Positions 56,650 to 64,000 of a stretch of 64,000 nt of DNA are shown one piece after another (the first letter of the stretch is position 1; every line of letters starts with the position of its first letter). Origin of the DNA: Hyaloperonospora brassicae (lineage: Eukaryota > Oomycota > Peronosporomycetes > Peronosporales > Peronosporaceae); contig CANTFL010000580.1 in NCBI GenBank assembly GCA_947650285.1, positions 1 through 64,000 of the forward strand, written 5' to 3'. Made by a program: the position numbers and the translations under genes. The notes under the pieces are model-generated. The model saw only the letters and a program-made list of their open reading frames with translations. It made no database searches and was not told the DNA's origin.

Positions 56650-56692
56650 GCACGATATTTAAACAAACCGATTTGTTTAAACTGTATCGTGC
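56650..56692. other. Long imperfect stem-loop
   Basis: GCACGATATTTAAACAAA pairs with TTTGTTTAAACTGTATCGTGC with a 2-nt bulge and a 4-nt loop. Function unknown. Confidence 0.6.
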
Positions 56693-57098
56693 GACCGTCG
56701 AAGGTTCGAGCTTCTCTCGACATACCATTGCCAATTCTCACAACGTATTTGGCGCATTTGCGACTCGGACATTATCGGTAGCACTTCGTGGGAGACACTC
56801 ATCCTTTCAAGACACTCATCCCTCTAAGACACTCATCCTTTTTGGTAGTACTTGCTCGTCTAGCACTTCACTTGTCAGCAAAATGCTGCCAAACAGCCAC
56901 CAAGCTGACTAAAAGCAGTAAAACAGAAGAAAAGCAGTCTCACTGCATTGCATCGCAAAACTCTCTGACTAGTCATGCCTCGACTACTGTATTCTAAGAG
57001 AGAACCGCGACCTCTCGCTTGCTTCAGACACGTTTGACCATACTCAACTCAAGTCCCTTTCGCCACGCGCTCTCCACCACCCGTTTGCTTTCACGTCC

Positions 57099-57503
57099 AT
57101 GCCATTCGCGCCCATGGCGTCGTCCTCCATGCGGTTCCTCGAGGCCTTCGCACGCGCCGCCAAGCGCCAACACGTGTCCGGCCGCGCCCAGCGCGGGCTC
57201 TTCGCAGGCCGCGACAAGGCCTTCGGCAACAATGTGTCGTTCTCCAAGCGCCGGACGCGCCGCGCGTGGAAAGTGAACCACCAGTGGAAAAGTCTCTACT
57301 CGGAGACGCTGGACGAGAAAGTTGGGCTCAACGTGACGACGCACACGCTGCGATGCGTCGACAAGTGCGGCGGACTGGACAACTACCTCCTGAGCCTCAA
57401 AGACGAGCGCGCGCTCGGGGTCAAGGGACTGGTGATCCGCGACCGCATTCGAACGGCCATTGCGACGACGACGACGTCGGACGCGTCGACGGGAGACCTG
57501 TAG
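57099..57503 (+). CDS. MRPL28: Mitochondrial large-subunit ribosomal protein bL28m
   Basis: 134 residues. The N-terminus is rich in Arg, Ala and Ser and suits a mitochondrial targeting peptide. The L28 signature follows: Arg-Gly-Leu-Phe-Ala-Gly-Arg, Asn-Asn-Val-Ser-Phe-Ser-Lys-Arg-Arg-Thr-Arg-Arg, then Ser-Glu-Thr-Leu and Arg-Cys-Val-Asp-Lys-Cys-Gly-Gly-Leu-Asp. The family is a structural part of the bacterial-type ribosome. Three ATGs are available (57099, 57114, 57129); 57114 has the better context (GCCCATGGCG), 57099 is the longest. It is convergent with the gene at 57648. GC-rich third positions mark it as a normal host gene. Confidence 0.88.
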   Translation: MPFAPMASSSMRFLEAFARAAKRQHVSGRAQRGLFAGRDKAFGNNVSFSKRRTRRAWKVNHQWKSLYSETLDEKVGLNVTTHTLRCVDKCGGLDNYLLSLKDERALGVKGLVIRDRIRTAIATTTTSDASTGDL

Positions 57504-57647
57504 AATAGACACAACGAGCAAGTTGTAGGCGGTTTCCAGGGAACATAATACATTACTTGACGACGCTAAGGACTTGAGGCGGTCGTGGGGGCTGGTGTTA
57601 ATACTATTGGGTTGTGGTGGTGCTGTGGTGGTGGTGGGCAATGGTGG

Positions 57648-60170
57648 TTAGAAACCGTCTAATACGGACGAGCGCTGGACGTGCTGTCCCCTCCTCGATG
57701 CGTTCGTGCGCTCGGACGTCGGAGCTGAGAGTAGCGACGCGTTCGCCTGTGCTTGGGGCGTACTCGCCCAACTGGTGCGGTCGGAGGACACGGACGAGGC
57801 GAAGCGCACGGAGAAGTTGCTGCTCGACTGCGCGGACCGATACGTTTCCCTCGCGTCGGCACGGAACGTGACGGACGACGCCCGCGTTCCTCGGATCGCA
57901 GACGGCAATGGCACCAACGACGACGAAGACGGACCGATGCTCCCGAACGAGACAGAGCTCGCGTCGGACGCCACCGAGTTGGAGTAGTAGAAAGCGGGAG
58001 GGCTCGACGACCGCGCGAGCGGCACGGGACCGGTGAACGAGTCGTACTCGTTGCCTTGCTGGCTGTCCGTCGGTGTGTCGAGCGCGCCAGGCGTCATCGG
58101 TCTGCGGACGGAGGCATAGGACAGTGCGTTCGTGGCCGCAAAGTCGGCCGTCTTCGTCCGGAGTCGACCGCCGCCACTCGGCATTGTCACGGCGATCTCG
58201 TCCCGTGGCGTGAGCGGGTCCGTGACGAACACGCCGGACGAGAGGCCCGTGTCCCGACCGAGCGTCGCACGCGTTTGCCGGAAGAACGAGTCCAGCGCGC
58301 GTTGCTGCGAACTGTCTCGTCGGCGCTTGTTCGCCGCCGACACGCGCACGTGGCGCAGGTGCACGGAGATGACGGACACGATGACGACGCAGATGGCGCC
58401 GACAATAACGAGCGCGAGTTTCCAGCCGCCAAGTGGGGTCGGCCGTCCTGAAGACGTGTTGGCGTTGCTGTGGTGGACGTCGTCGTCGTCGTTGTCGTCG
58501 ACGTGCTGGATCGCCACGGCAGGAGTGTCCGTCGGGTCCGCGATGATCGGCGCAAACGTGAGCACCCACGAAGCGTCCACGCTGTCACCCGTTGGCCGAT
58601 CGGCGCTGCTGCTGTTTTCGGCGGCATCGTCCTGCGTCGTGTCTTCGTACGTGTCGTCGTAGTCGCGCGAGGAAGCGGTCGAGGACAACGAGGCAAAGTT
58701 CAAGTCGAACGGACCTCTCGGACCTCTCGCTGGCTCGGACGTGCTGCCGGAAGATATGCCCGCAATGGGCAATGTAGCGACTGGAGCCGCAGTGTCTCCT
58801 GTTGTTGGGACACCTATCGGTGGAGTTGGGGCTGCTGCTGCTGTCGGCGTCGTGATTGGGGTCGGGGGTCCACCTGATCCATCATCATCCGTCGTAAGAG
58901 GAGGAGCGACGGTGCCTGCTGGGACGATTGGCAAGGCATCCGTCGTTGTGGTGTTGGGCAGCGTAGACACGTTGACATCAGCTGGCACTGGCGCTGCTGG
59001 AACAAGAGCTATTGGAGTTGCTACCGGAGCAGGCGTCGGGGCTTCCGCTGGAACTGGCGTAGGAGCTTCAGCCGGCACAGGGGCTTCCGCTGGAACTGGC
59101 GTAGGAGCTTCAGCCGGCAATGGTGTCGGCGTCGGCTCTATGACTGGAGCTGGTGTTGGAGCTTCGACCGGAGCTGGTGTCGGAGGTTCTGCCGGCACTG
59201 GTGTCGGCGTCGGCTCTATGACTGGAGCTGGTGTCGGAGGTTCTACCGGAGCTGGTGTCGGAGGTTCTGCCGGCACTGGTGTCGGAGGTTCTGCCGGCAC
59301 TGGTGTCGGAGGTTCTGCCGGCACTGGTGTCGGAAGTTCTACCGGCACTGGTGTTGGAGCTTCGACCGGAGCTGGTGTTGGAGGTTCTGCCGGCACTGGT
59401 GTTGGAGCTTCGACCGGAGCTGGTGTCGGAGGTTCTGCCGGCACTGGTGTCGGAGGTTCTGCCGGCACTGGTGTTGAAGCTTCAATCGGCGCCGGTGTCG
59501 GCGTCGGCTCTATGATTGGAGCTGGTGTCGGAGGTTCTGCCGGCACAATGACCGGCGTCGGACCTTCAATCGGCGCTGGTGTCGGGTCTATGACTCGAGC
59601 TGGTGTCGGTGCTTCAGCCGGCACTGGCGCTTTGTTATCGACATCAGGAGCTTTCGGTGCCTCAGTAGCGTCTGCAGCAGTAGCAGCAGGAGGCAGCGTC
59701 TCCACTTGAGCTTCCGTATGCGTTTCGGTTGTCGTCGTTGTTGCGTCGGCGGTCGTCTCGACAACCGCAGACACGACGGTCGATGCGGTCGAAGGTCCCT
59801 CGTTGACTCCATTTACAGGGGGCGTCGCATTCGCACGCAACGGTATCGCCGTCCAACTCGCGCTCGTCACGCCATCTCGAACGAAACGAAACGCCTTTGT
59901 CACGGACGACGACACAGTCACCTCGTCGTCTTCGTCTCCTCGTCCTCCTCCGCCTCGAGCCGGCGCCACTGTCGCCGGCATCGCGTCCAGCCCCGCAAAC
60001 GTTCGCGACGACAAGCGCGGGCCAACATCCGCCGGGGCACTGGGGTCTTTGGCCCGTGCAAAAGTGACGTCCGTGAGCTCTCCTCGCACGAAGAGCGCGA
60101 GCAGAAGCATCGAAGACGACCAACAGCACCACTTCGCATGCGTCCGTCGCGTCCGTCGCGTCCGGTTCAT
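57648..60170 (-). CDS. Mucin-like single-pass membrane protein with Pro/Thr repeats
   Basis: 840 residues. A basic start then a hydrophobic stretch (Met-Leu-Leu-Leu-Ala-Leu-Phe-Val, about 20-28) forms a signal peptide or anchor. A Thr/Ala-rich region leads into about 200 residues (roughly 180-380) of imperfect repeats built from Val-Pro-Ala-Glu-Pro-Pro-Thr-Pro-type units, likely O-glycosylated and extended. A single transmembrane helix lies near 580-600 (Leu-Ala-Leu-Val-Ile-Val-Gly-Ala-Ile-Cys-Val-Val-Ile-Val), followed by Lys/Arg and a Ser-rich cytoplasmic tail of about 230 residues. The layout fits a cell-surface adhesin or wall sensor; the function is not known. The repeat DNA is prone to length change. 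Confidence 0.8.
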   Translation of the reverse strand: MNRTRRTRRTHAKWCCWSSSMLLLALFVRGELTDVTFARAKDPSAPADVGPRLSSRTFAGLDAMPATVAPARGGGGRGDEDDEVTVSSSVTKAFRFVRDGVTSASWTAIPLRANATPPVNGVNEGPSTASTVVSAVVETTADATTTTTETHTEAQVETLPPAATAADATEAPKAPDVDNKAPVPAEAPTPARVIDPTPAPIEGPTPVIVPAEPPTPAPIIEPTPTPAPIEASTPVPAEPPTPVPAEPPTPAPVEAPTPVPAEPPTPAPVEAPTPVPVELPTPVPAEPPTPVPAEPPTPVPAEPPTPAPVEPPTPAPVIEPTPTPVPAEPPTPAPVEAPTPAPVIEPTPTPLPAEAPTPVPAEAPVPAEAPTPVPAEAPTPAPVATPIALVPAAPVPADVNVSTLPNTTTTDALPIVPAGTVAPPLTTDDDGSGGPPTPITTPTAAAAPTPPIGVPTTGDTAAPVATLPIAGISSGSTSEPARGPRGPFDLNFASLSSTASSRDYDDTYEDTTQDDAAENSSSADRPTGDSVDASWVLTFAPIIADPTDTPAVAIQHVDDNDDDDVHHSNANTSSGRPTPLGGWKLALVIVGAICVVIVSVISVHLRHVRVSAANKRRRDSSQQRALDSFFRQTRATLGRDTGLSSGVFVTDPLTPRDEIAVTMPSGGGRLRTKTADFAATNALSYASVRRPMTPGALDTPTDSQQGNEYDSFTGPVPLARSSSPPAFYYSNSVASDASSVSFGSIGPSSSSLVPLPSAIRGTRASSVTFRADARETYRSAQSSSNFSVRFASSVSSDRTSWASTPQAQANASLLSAPTSERTNASRRGQHVQRSSVLDGF
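59030..59630. repeat. In-gene degenerate tandem repeat coding Pro/Thr units
   Basis: Many imperfect copies of a unit around GGTTCTGCCGGCACTGGTGT (plus strand), about 30 bp each and sometimes combined into longer units with GGCGTCGGCTCTATGA. The unit length is a multiple of three, so copy changes keep the frame. Confidence 0.85.
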
Positions 60171-62650
60171 GAATACCTGCTGTCTGTCTATCTATCTATC
60201 TGCCTATCTGCCTACCTATATGTCCGGTGAGCTCTCTCTCGCTCTCTCTCGGGAGCGAACGACCGACCGGCGCAACGGGACGTCCGGCTGACCACCAATC
60301 GGTGAAAGGACTTTACACAGTGCCGACAGTATCGGGCGCAGCTCCTGCTCCTGCTACTGCCGCTACTGCTGCTGGTCGCGACAGTCGTCGTAGCGACTCA
60401 CAACGCGGTCTTAATGACCAGTTTTTCTCCACCGATAAACAGCTTGCAGCCCTCGATGTGCTGTGGTCGGCCGTCGGGGCAAATCCACACGCGCGGGTCG
60501 AGAAAATGGACAGTGTTTTATGTCGCGGGAAAGCCGCCGGCTGGCCCGGCGCCCGTGACGGCGGTCACCTCCCCACTTATGCATTCGTACGGTTCCGCCG
60601 CCGCCCTTTTCCTCCTCTCTCGGACTAGTTCGTTCAAGTTTCACGTGGCACGAAAGCAGCTGGAGCCGACTGTGGCGTCGTCGGCCGTCGCTGGTCGAGT
60701 TGTAGTGAGTTTAGTGTTTACGTTGTGAGCGCGTGAGTGCGTTTGTGAATGTACGTGTGCGTGTTTGTGTGTGTTTGTTGCTGCCCCCTGTTGTCACACC
60801 TCAATCTGTCTACAAAGTCATCACGTCAGAGTCTCCGCTTACTCACGCGCTCGCTCGCTCCTCCTCTTCCTGTCATTCCCATGGACAGTCAGGACGACAA
60901 CACGCGACCGGAAGCGAGAAGTCGGTATGTGAAATGTGGTCGTTGGTGCAGAAGTCGTCGAGGACGTGAGTTCCATCCTCGTTGGCAACGGTCGACAACG
61001 AGTGTAGTGAGCTCGAAAGCTTTCTATACGTCCTATAGCAGCAAAGTTAGCGCTCGTTTAAGCACGAGCCGATGTCTCTGTGGTCCGAAGCGCTCTCTGT
61101 CAAGTCGCCGGTGGGACCCGTACCGCACGACGGCCACGCAGGACTTTCGGATGGCTCCCCATCTGGTCGAGCCATCTTCCCCCTCGACTTTCTACCCCCA
61201 CACACACACGCACACACGTGTTCAAGAAGGTGCACTGTTGTCAGGGCGTACTGAGCCCATGCGCGCAAGTGGAGCCGATACGCGGCGTCTTGGCGACGTC
61301 TTGTCCTTGTGACTCGACCGGTTGGCGCGCACGGAGATCAGTGTGCGTCCGGTGCAACTCCGGCACGGCATGCACCGAGTGATTTGAGCAAGACGCCATA
61401 ACCCCACGAGACAGTGCCGTCCGTACACACGCCCCTCGTGTCGTGACCAGCTCGACACGAACGAAAGCTGAGCTTCGTACGGACACTCGTGTCGCGGATG
61501 CATTCGGACGCGCGAGTGATGCGCATCATGACATGCCGCTTGTCCACGAGCCCCTTGCGTTTCCATTGTGGCAAACGTCGGGTGGGTGTGTTTAGCCAGG
61601 CACCACCGTTGACGCTGTCTACCCCTTGCCGGCTGCCGGCATTACTTCAGCCATGTCCATCGCGTGCACGTAGACGGTGTTCCAGCCCTCCCTCGTGACT
61701 CCCTGCGGCAGGAGACCTATTCCGGTCGCACGTGGCAAACAACACACACGCCAAGTTGATCTCCACATCGACGTACAGAAAAAGTCGCGTCTCGGAGCAA
61801 GGACACCACCCCACCTCTTGTTCCTCGGGGCTGTCTCACGTTGTAGCATCGCTGTCATGCCACAACCGTGCGAGAGGCCAATGGCCCGACTGCCATGTAC
61901 GAGCGAGCGGCTTGACACGCAAAAGCTTGACCCAGCAAAGCCCTCAGCTGCTCAGTCGGTTGAACCTGTACGGCTTACCCAGTCACTAGCGAGTTTGTCC
62001 CCAGCCTCGACAAAGTCCACACACCCAGTCTTCTTTCTGTCTCATCAGCACGACCCCAGCTGCAAACGTCGTGGCGCCTCTACTGGACGCGCTCCTCACG
62101 TGACGAGGCGTACACCCCACACTGACTGGTCGATCCCTTCTCGACGTAGCGAGCGCAAAAACGTCTCGTCAAGTTGATCGTTTTCTGGATTGCCGACGCG
62201 CTGGTAATGGTGTGTTCGGCCCGCGATCATCGCCGTAACTGCATCTGTACATCAGCTCGAGAGATGCAGTCAATGCGCTGCATCTGTGCTTTGTCGGCAG
62301 CAGGTTTTTTCCAGCAGGTGTCAACAGGAGCTTTACAGAAGAGATGGAGATGGTGGGGTGCGTTCTCCACAGCCCCACGCCGTACTTGTGGCCCAACGCA
62401 TTCTCCTTCCTGTCTGCATGCGCACAGGACACATCGATCGCGTGTCCGTCCGCGAGCAATGGACGTCCATCCACGTGACTACAGCAGAACAATGTCAGTC
62501 AGCCATTTGGCACAGAAAGAGTGAACCCCTCAGCACAACACGCTCAGTCATCAGCACGACACACAAAGGCTCCTCAACGTCAACGCACGTCCGTGTTTTG
62601 CTCGTACCGGTTCTAAACCCCTTCTGTCATATCCCTCCCTCTCATCCTTC
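60171..62650. other. 2.5 kb without a confident gene; simple repeats
   Basis: Just upstream of the mucin-like gene is a CTAT/CTGC tetranucleotide tract (60184-60222) and a CTCTCTCG tract (60231-60252). Several frames of 100-187 codons exist on both strands (for example 60749-61312 plus, 61677-62177 plus, 61222-61566 minus), but they overlap, are rich in Ser/Arg/Thr, and show no family motif. A CACACACG tract lies at 61200-61218. Probably promoters and 3' ends, or a gene with introns that could not be resolved. Confidence 0.4.
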
Positions 62651-62655
62651 TCTCG

Positions 62656-62659
<4 letters not shown>

Positions 62660-62729
<70 letters not shown>
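62660..62729. repeat. (TC)n microsatellite, about 35 units
   Basis: An uninterrupted alternating TC tract starting 50 bp beyond the stop codon of the reductase gene. Confidence 0.95.
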
Positions 62730-62732
<3 letters not shown>

Positions 62733-62779
62733 TCTCGTCCGTCCATCACCGTCTCCCAGCACCTCCTCTCGTTGCCACC

Positions 62780-63700
62780 TCAGAGCACAAACGGCACAAT
62801 CGCTTTGCGTCGCAGCTTCTTGTACTCGTCTCCGTAGCTCTTCACGTACCCGACGTGTTTCTTAAGCGCCCAATCAGCCATTTGCAGGAACCCCACTGCC
62901 GTAAACACATAGCTTGCCGCGACTTGCGTAAACAGCGAGAAGCCGACCCACCCGAGCACTTCAAACGTGTAATTGGGACACGACACGAGCGCAAACAGCG
63001 GTCCGTCAGGGATCGGGCGCGCTTTGGACCCTTCGGCCGGACGCAAGTGCCGGAGCTGCACGTGCACGCACAAGTTCAGGAGCTCCGAGACCCCCATGAG
63101 CACGAGGCCGGCCGTCATCTGCAATAAAGACGTGGGTCCCGTGTACTCTGGATGGCACAAGGGAAAGCCCACGACCGCTGCAAACGTCCAGTAGTAGCTG
63201 CAGTTCTTGAACAGGTTGCGCAGTGGCATTGTCGGGCGGCTAAAGCGGTGGACAAACAGCGTCTCCAGCTCCCGCTTGACAAAGTGCAGCGTCCAGAAAG
63301 CGACACCAAAACGAGCCGCCGCGTGCCATGGCCTTGTCACTGCTTGAGACCCGTACACAAGAGCTGGTCGAGTCGCATACCCGAGCACGATCAAAAGCGG
63401 CCCCAAATATTCCAGCACAAAGACCGTGCGGTACCCAATTTGAGGACCCAAATCGCGAAACACTAATGTTGCGCGGTCCACGACCCCGACGTCTTGGAGC
63501 AACTTCGCGTCGTCCGCCAGCGCCACGAGCGCGTCAGTCGGCGCGCCTTGTTGCAACTTGAGGCTCTGCCGGGCCCGGGCAATGCCAGCGTGTTGCTCGA
63601 ACGCGCATTTCAAGTCTCCTACAGTGCGCGCTGTATCGGGCACGTCGACGTAGCCATAGTCCTTGCCTCGCTTGCCAGCCGTGATCACCTTGACGCGCAT
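62780..63700 (-). CDS. TECR: Very-long-chain trans-2-enoyl-CoA reductase (TECR/TSC13 family)
   Basis: 306 residues from the chosen start. An N-terminal ubiquitin-like region (Met-Arg-Val-Lys-Val-Ile, Val-Asp-Val-Pro-Asp-Thr, Val-Gly-Asp-Leu-Lys) is followed by several membrane segments and a steroid 5-alpha-reductase-type C-terminal domain. Family marks are His-Phe-Val-Lys-Arg-Glu-Leu-Glu-Thr-Leu-Phe-Val-His-Arg-Phe and Ser-Cys-Pro-Asn-Tyr-Thr-Phe-Glu, which hold the Lys and Tyr important in yeast Tsc13. It catalyses the last, NADPH-dependent step of fatty-acid elongation in the ER membrane. An upstream ATG at 63802 adds 34 residues without homology; 63700 fits the family start. Confidence 0.9.
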   Translation of the reverse strand: MRVKVITAGKRGKDYGYVDVPDTARTVGDLKCAFEQHAGIARARQSLKLQQGAPTDALVALADDAKLLQDVGVVDRATLVFRDLGPQIGYRTVFVLEYLGPLLIVLGYATRPALVYGSQAVTRPWHAAARFGVAFWTLHFVKRELETLFVHRFSRPTMPLRNLFKNCSYYWTFAAVVGFPLCHPEYTGPTSLLQMTAGLVLMGVSELLNLCVHVQLRHLRPAEGSKARPIPDGPLFALVSCPNYTFEVLGWVGFSLFTQVAASYVFTAVGFLQMADWALKKHVGYVKSYGDEYKKLRRKAIVPFVL

Positions 63701-63901
63701 TTTCGTGGTGTGCGGGCTGCAACGTAAGCCTTCGCGCAACACTAGCGCAACAGCGTCGTGCTTTTGGCAGCCACACGGGATGCACGCGATGATTTCATCC
63801 AATCACGTCATCGGGAATGTATTTCAACCAATGCGCGACTACAACGAATCCCCGCCAGCCATTTATGTAGACACTCACTTGCTCGTCACTGTCTCCACTT
63901 G
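63701..63901. promoter_or_regulatory. Divergent intergenic region between TECR and the next gene
   Basis: Short shared upstream region for two genes that point away from each other. CACTCACTTGCTCG near 63871-63884, about 20 bp before the right-hand ATG, is loosely similar to the oomycete initiator. Confidence 0.3.
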
Positions 63902-64000
63902 ATGCAACTGCTCGCGATGACCAAGGGGCTGCAGAGTCCGCTCGACGAGGCGCAAGTGCGCCGTGCTGTGCTGGCGCTGCAGGCGTTTGTCGACAAGCGA
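63902..64000 (+). CDS. 5' end of a gene, possibly a ribosomal-L1-domain nucleolar protein
   Basis: 33 codons from an ATG to the window edge, open. The text Leu-Asp-Glu-Ala-Gln-Val-Arg-Arg-Ala-Val-Leu-Ala-Leu-Gln-Ala-Phe resembles the N-terminal helix of RSL1D1/Utp30-type proteins (Leu-Asp-x2-Gln-Val-x2-Ala-Val-x-Ala-Leu). That is only a short match, so the name is tentative. Confidence 0.5.
   Translation, partial: MQLLAMTKGLQSPLDEAQVRRAVLALQAFVDKR

Larger units (their letters stand above)
54451..57098. other. 2.6-kb intergenic region with short repeats
   Basis: 54451-54730 is shared with the disrupted PME locus. Two tandem copies of a unit of about 42 bp (TCGTTGCGTCGT...CCACACTCTTG) lie at 55822-55893, and three 17-bp units (AGACACTCATCC) at 56792-56842. 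Two hairpins are listed separately. The longest frames (104-113 codons) have no recognised homology. Confidence 0.5.

Noticed and set aside
56792..56842. Three 17-bp repeats, considered as a CRISPR-like array
   Set aside because: The units are directly adjacent with no spacers and the genome is eukaryotic; it is a minisatellite.
58741..59709. 322-codon plus-strand frame rich in Gly, Ala and Val opposite the mucin-like gene
   Set aside because: It is the exact antisense shadow of the Pro/Thr repeat, whose codons read as Gly/Val/Ala on the other strand; it has no independent features.
60398..60517. 39-codon minus-strand frame with protein-like text (Arg-Val-Trp-Ile-Cys-Pro-Asp-Gly-Arg)
   Set aside because: It has no ATG and no AG acceptor directly upstream, so an exon cannot be supported; it could be worth a protein search.
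60749..61312. 187-codon plus-strand frame
   Set aside because: It starts in a GTGT-rich tract, contains a CACACA repeat, overlaps other frames and shows no family motif.
61677..62177. 166-codon plus-strand frame
   Set aside because: Low-complexity Ser/Arg/Pro composition and overlapping frames on both strands; no recognisable domain.

Overview
The window looks like a piece of a plant-pathogenic oomycete genome, most likely Peronosporales (Phytophthora or downy-mildew type). The evidence is intronless, GC-rich host genes, a secreted pectin methylesterase (PME) and a pectin lyase relic, oomycete-style Ty3/gypsy and Ty1/copia retroelements, and an oomycete-like initiator just upstream of the PME. 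Only the right end (about 57.1-64 kb) is ordinary gene space; most of the rest is retrotransposon in layers of different age. Layout: 1-9937 is a 2,872-bp inverted duplication around a 4.2-kb spacer. The arms carry a 383-bp tandem repeat, an old gypsy LTR with a gag stub (family X) and a second LTR nested in that gag (element G4); G4 gag and protease continue as relics into the spacer. 9938-15680 has no recognisable gene. 15680-25500 is a PME locus cut in two by a full-length chromodomain gypsy element (A, 16468-24448, 5-bp target duplication AACAA). 27647-35649 is a second copy (B) in the opposite orientation. 36166-36727 is a pectin lyase pseudogene. 38486-51323 is an older minus-strand gypsy element (Gypsy3) split by a copia element (45438-50672, target duplication TATCG). 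51471-51912 is a solo LTR with target duplication CATGC. 53410-54450 is the intact PME. Then follow mitochondrial ribosomal protein bL28m, a mucin-like single-pass membrane protein, a very-long-chain trans-2-enoyl-CoA reductase and the start of one more gene. Most notable observation: elements A and B are built, LTR to LTR and through the coding region, from short perfect inverted repeats lying nearly back to back (arms commonly 6-12 bp, short loops). The host genes, PME and copia sequence lack this. The older relative G4 and the LTRs of other families show the same architecture with different bases, so the folding seems conserved rather than the sequence. A and B also carry a canonical -1 frameshift site between gag and protease, a long antisense ORF with a coiled-coil end that overlaps the 3' end of pol, and the same set of pol-breaking lesions in both copies. 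All identities and hairpins were read by eye; none were computed.
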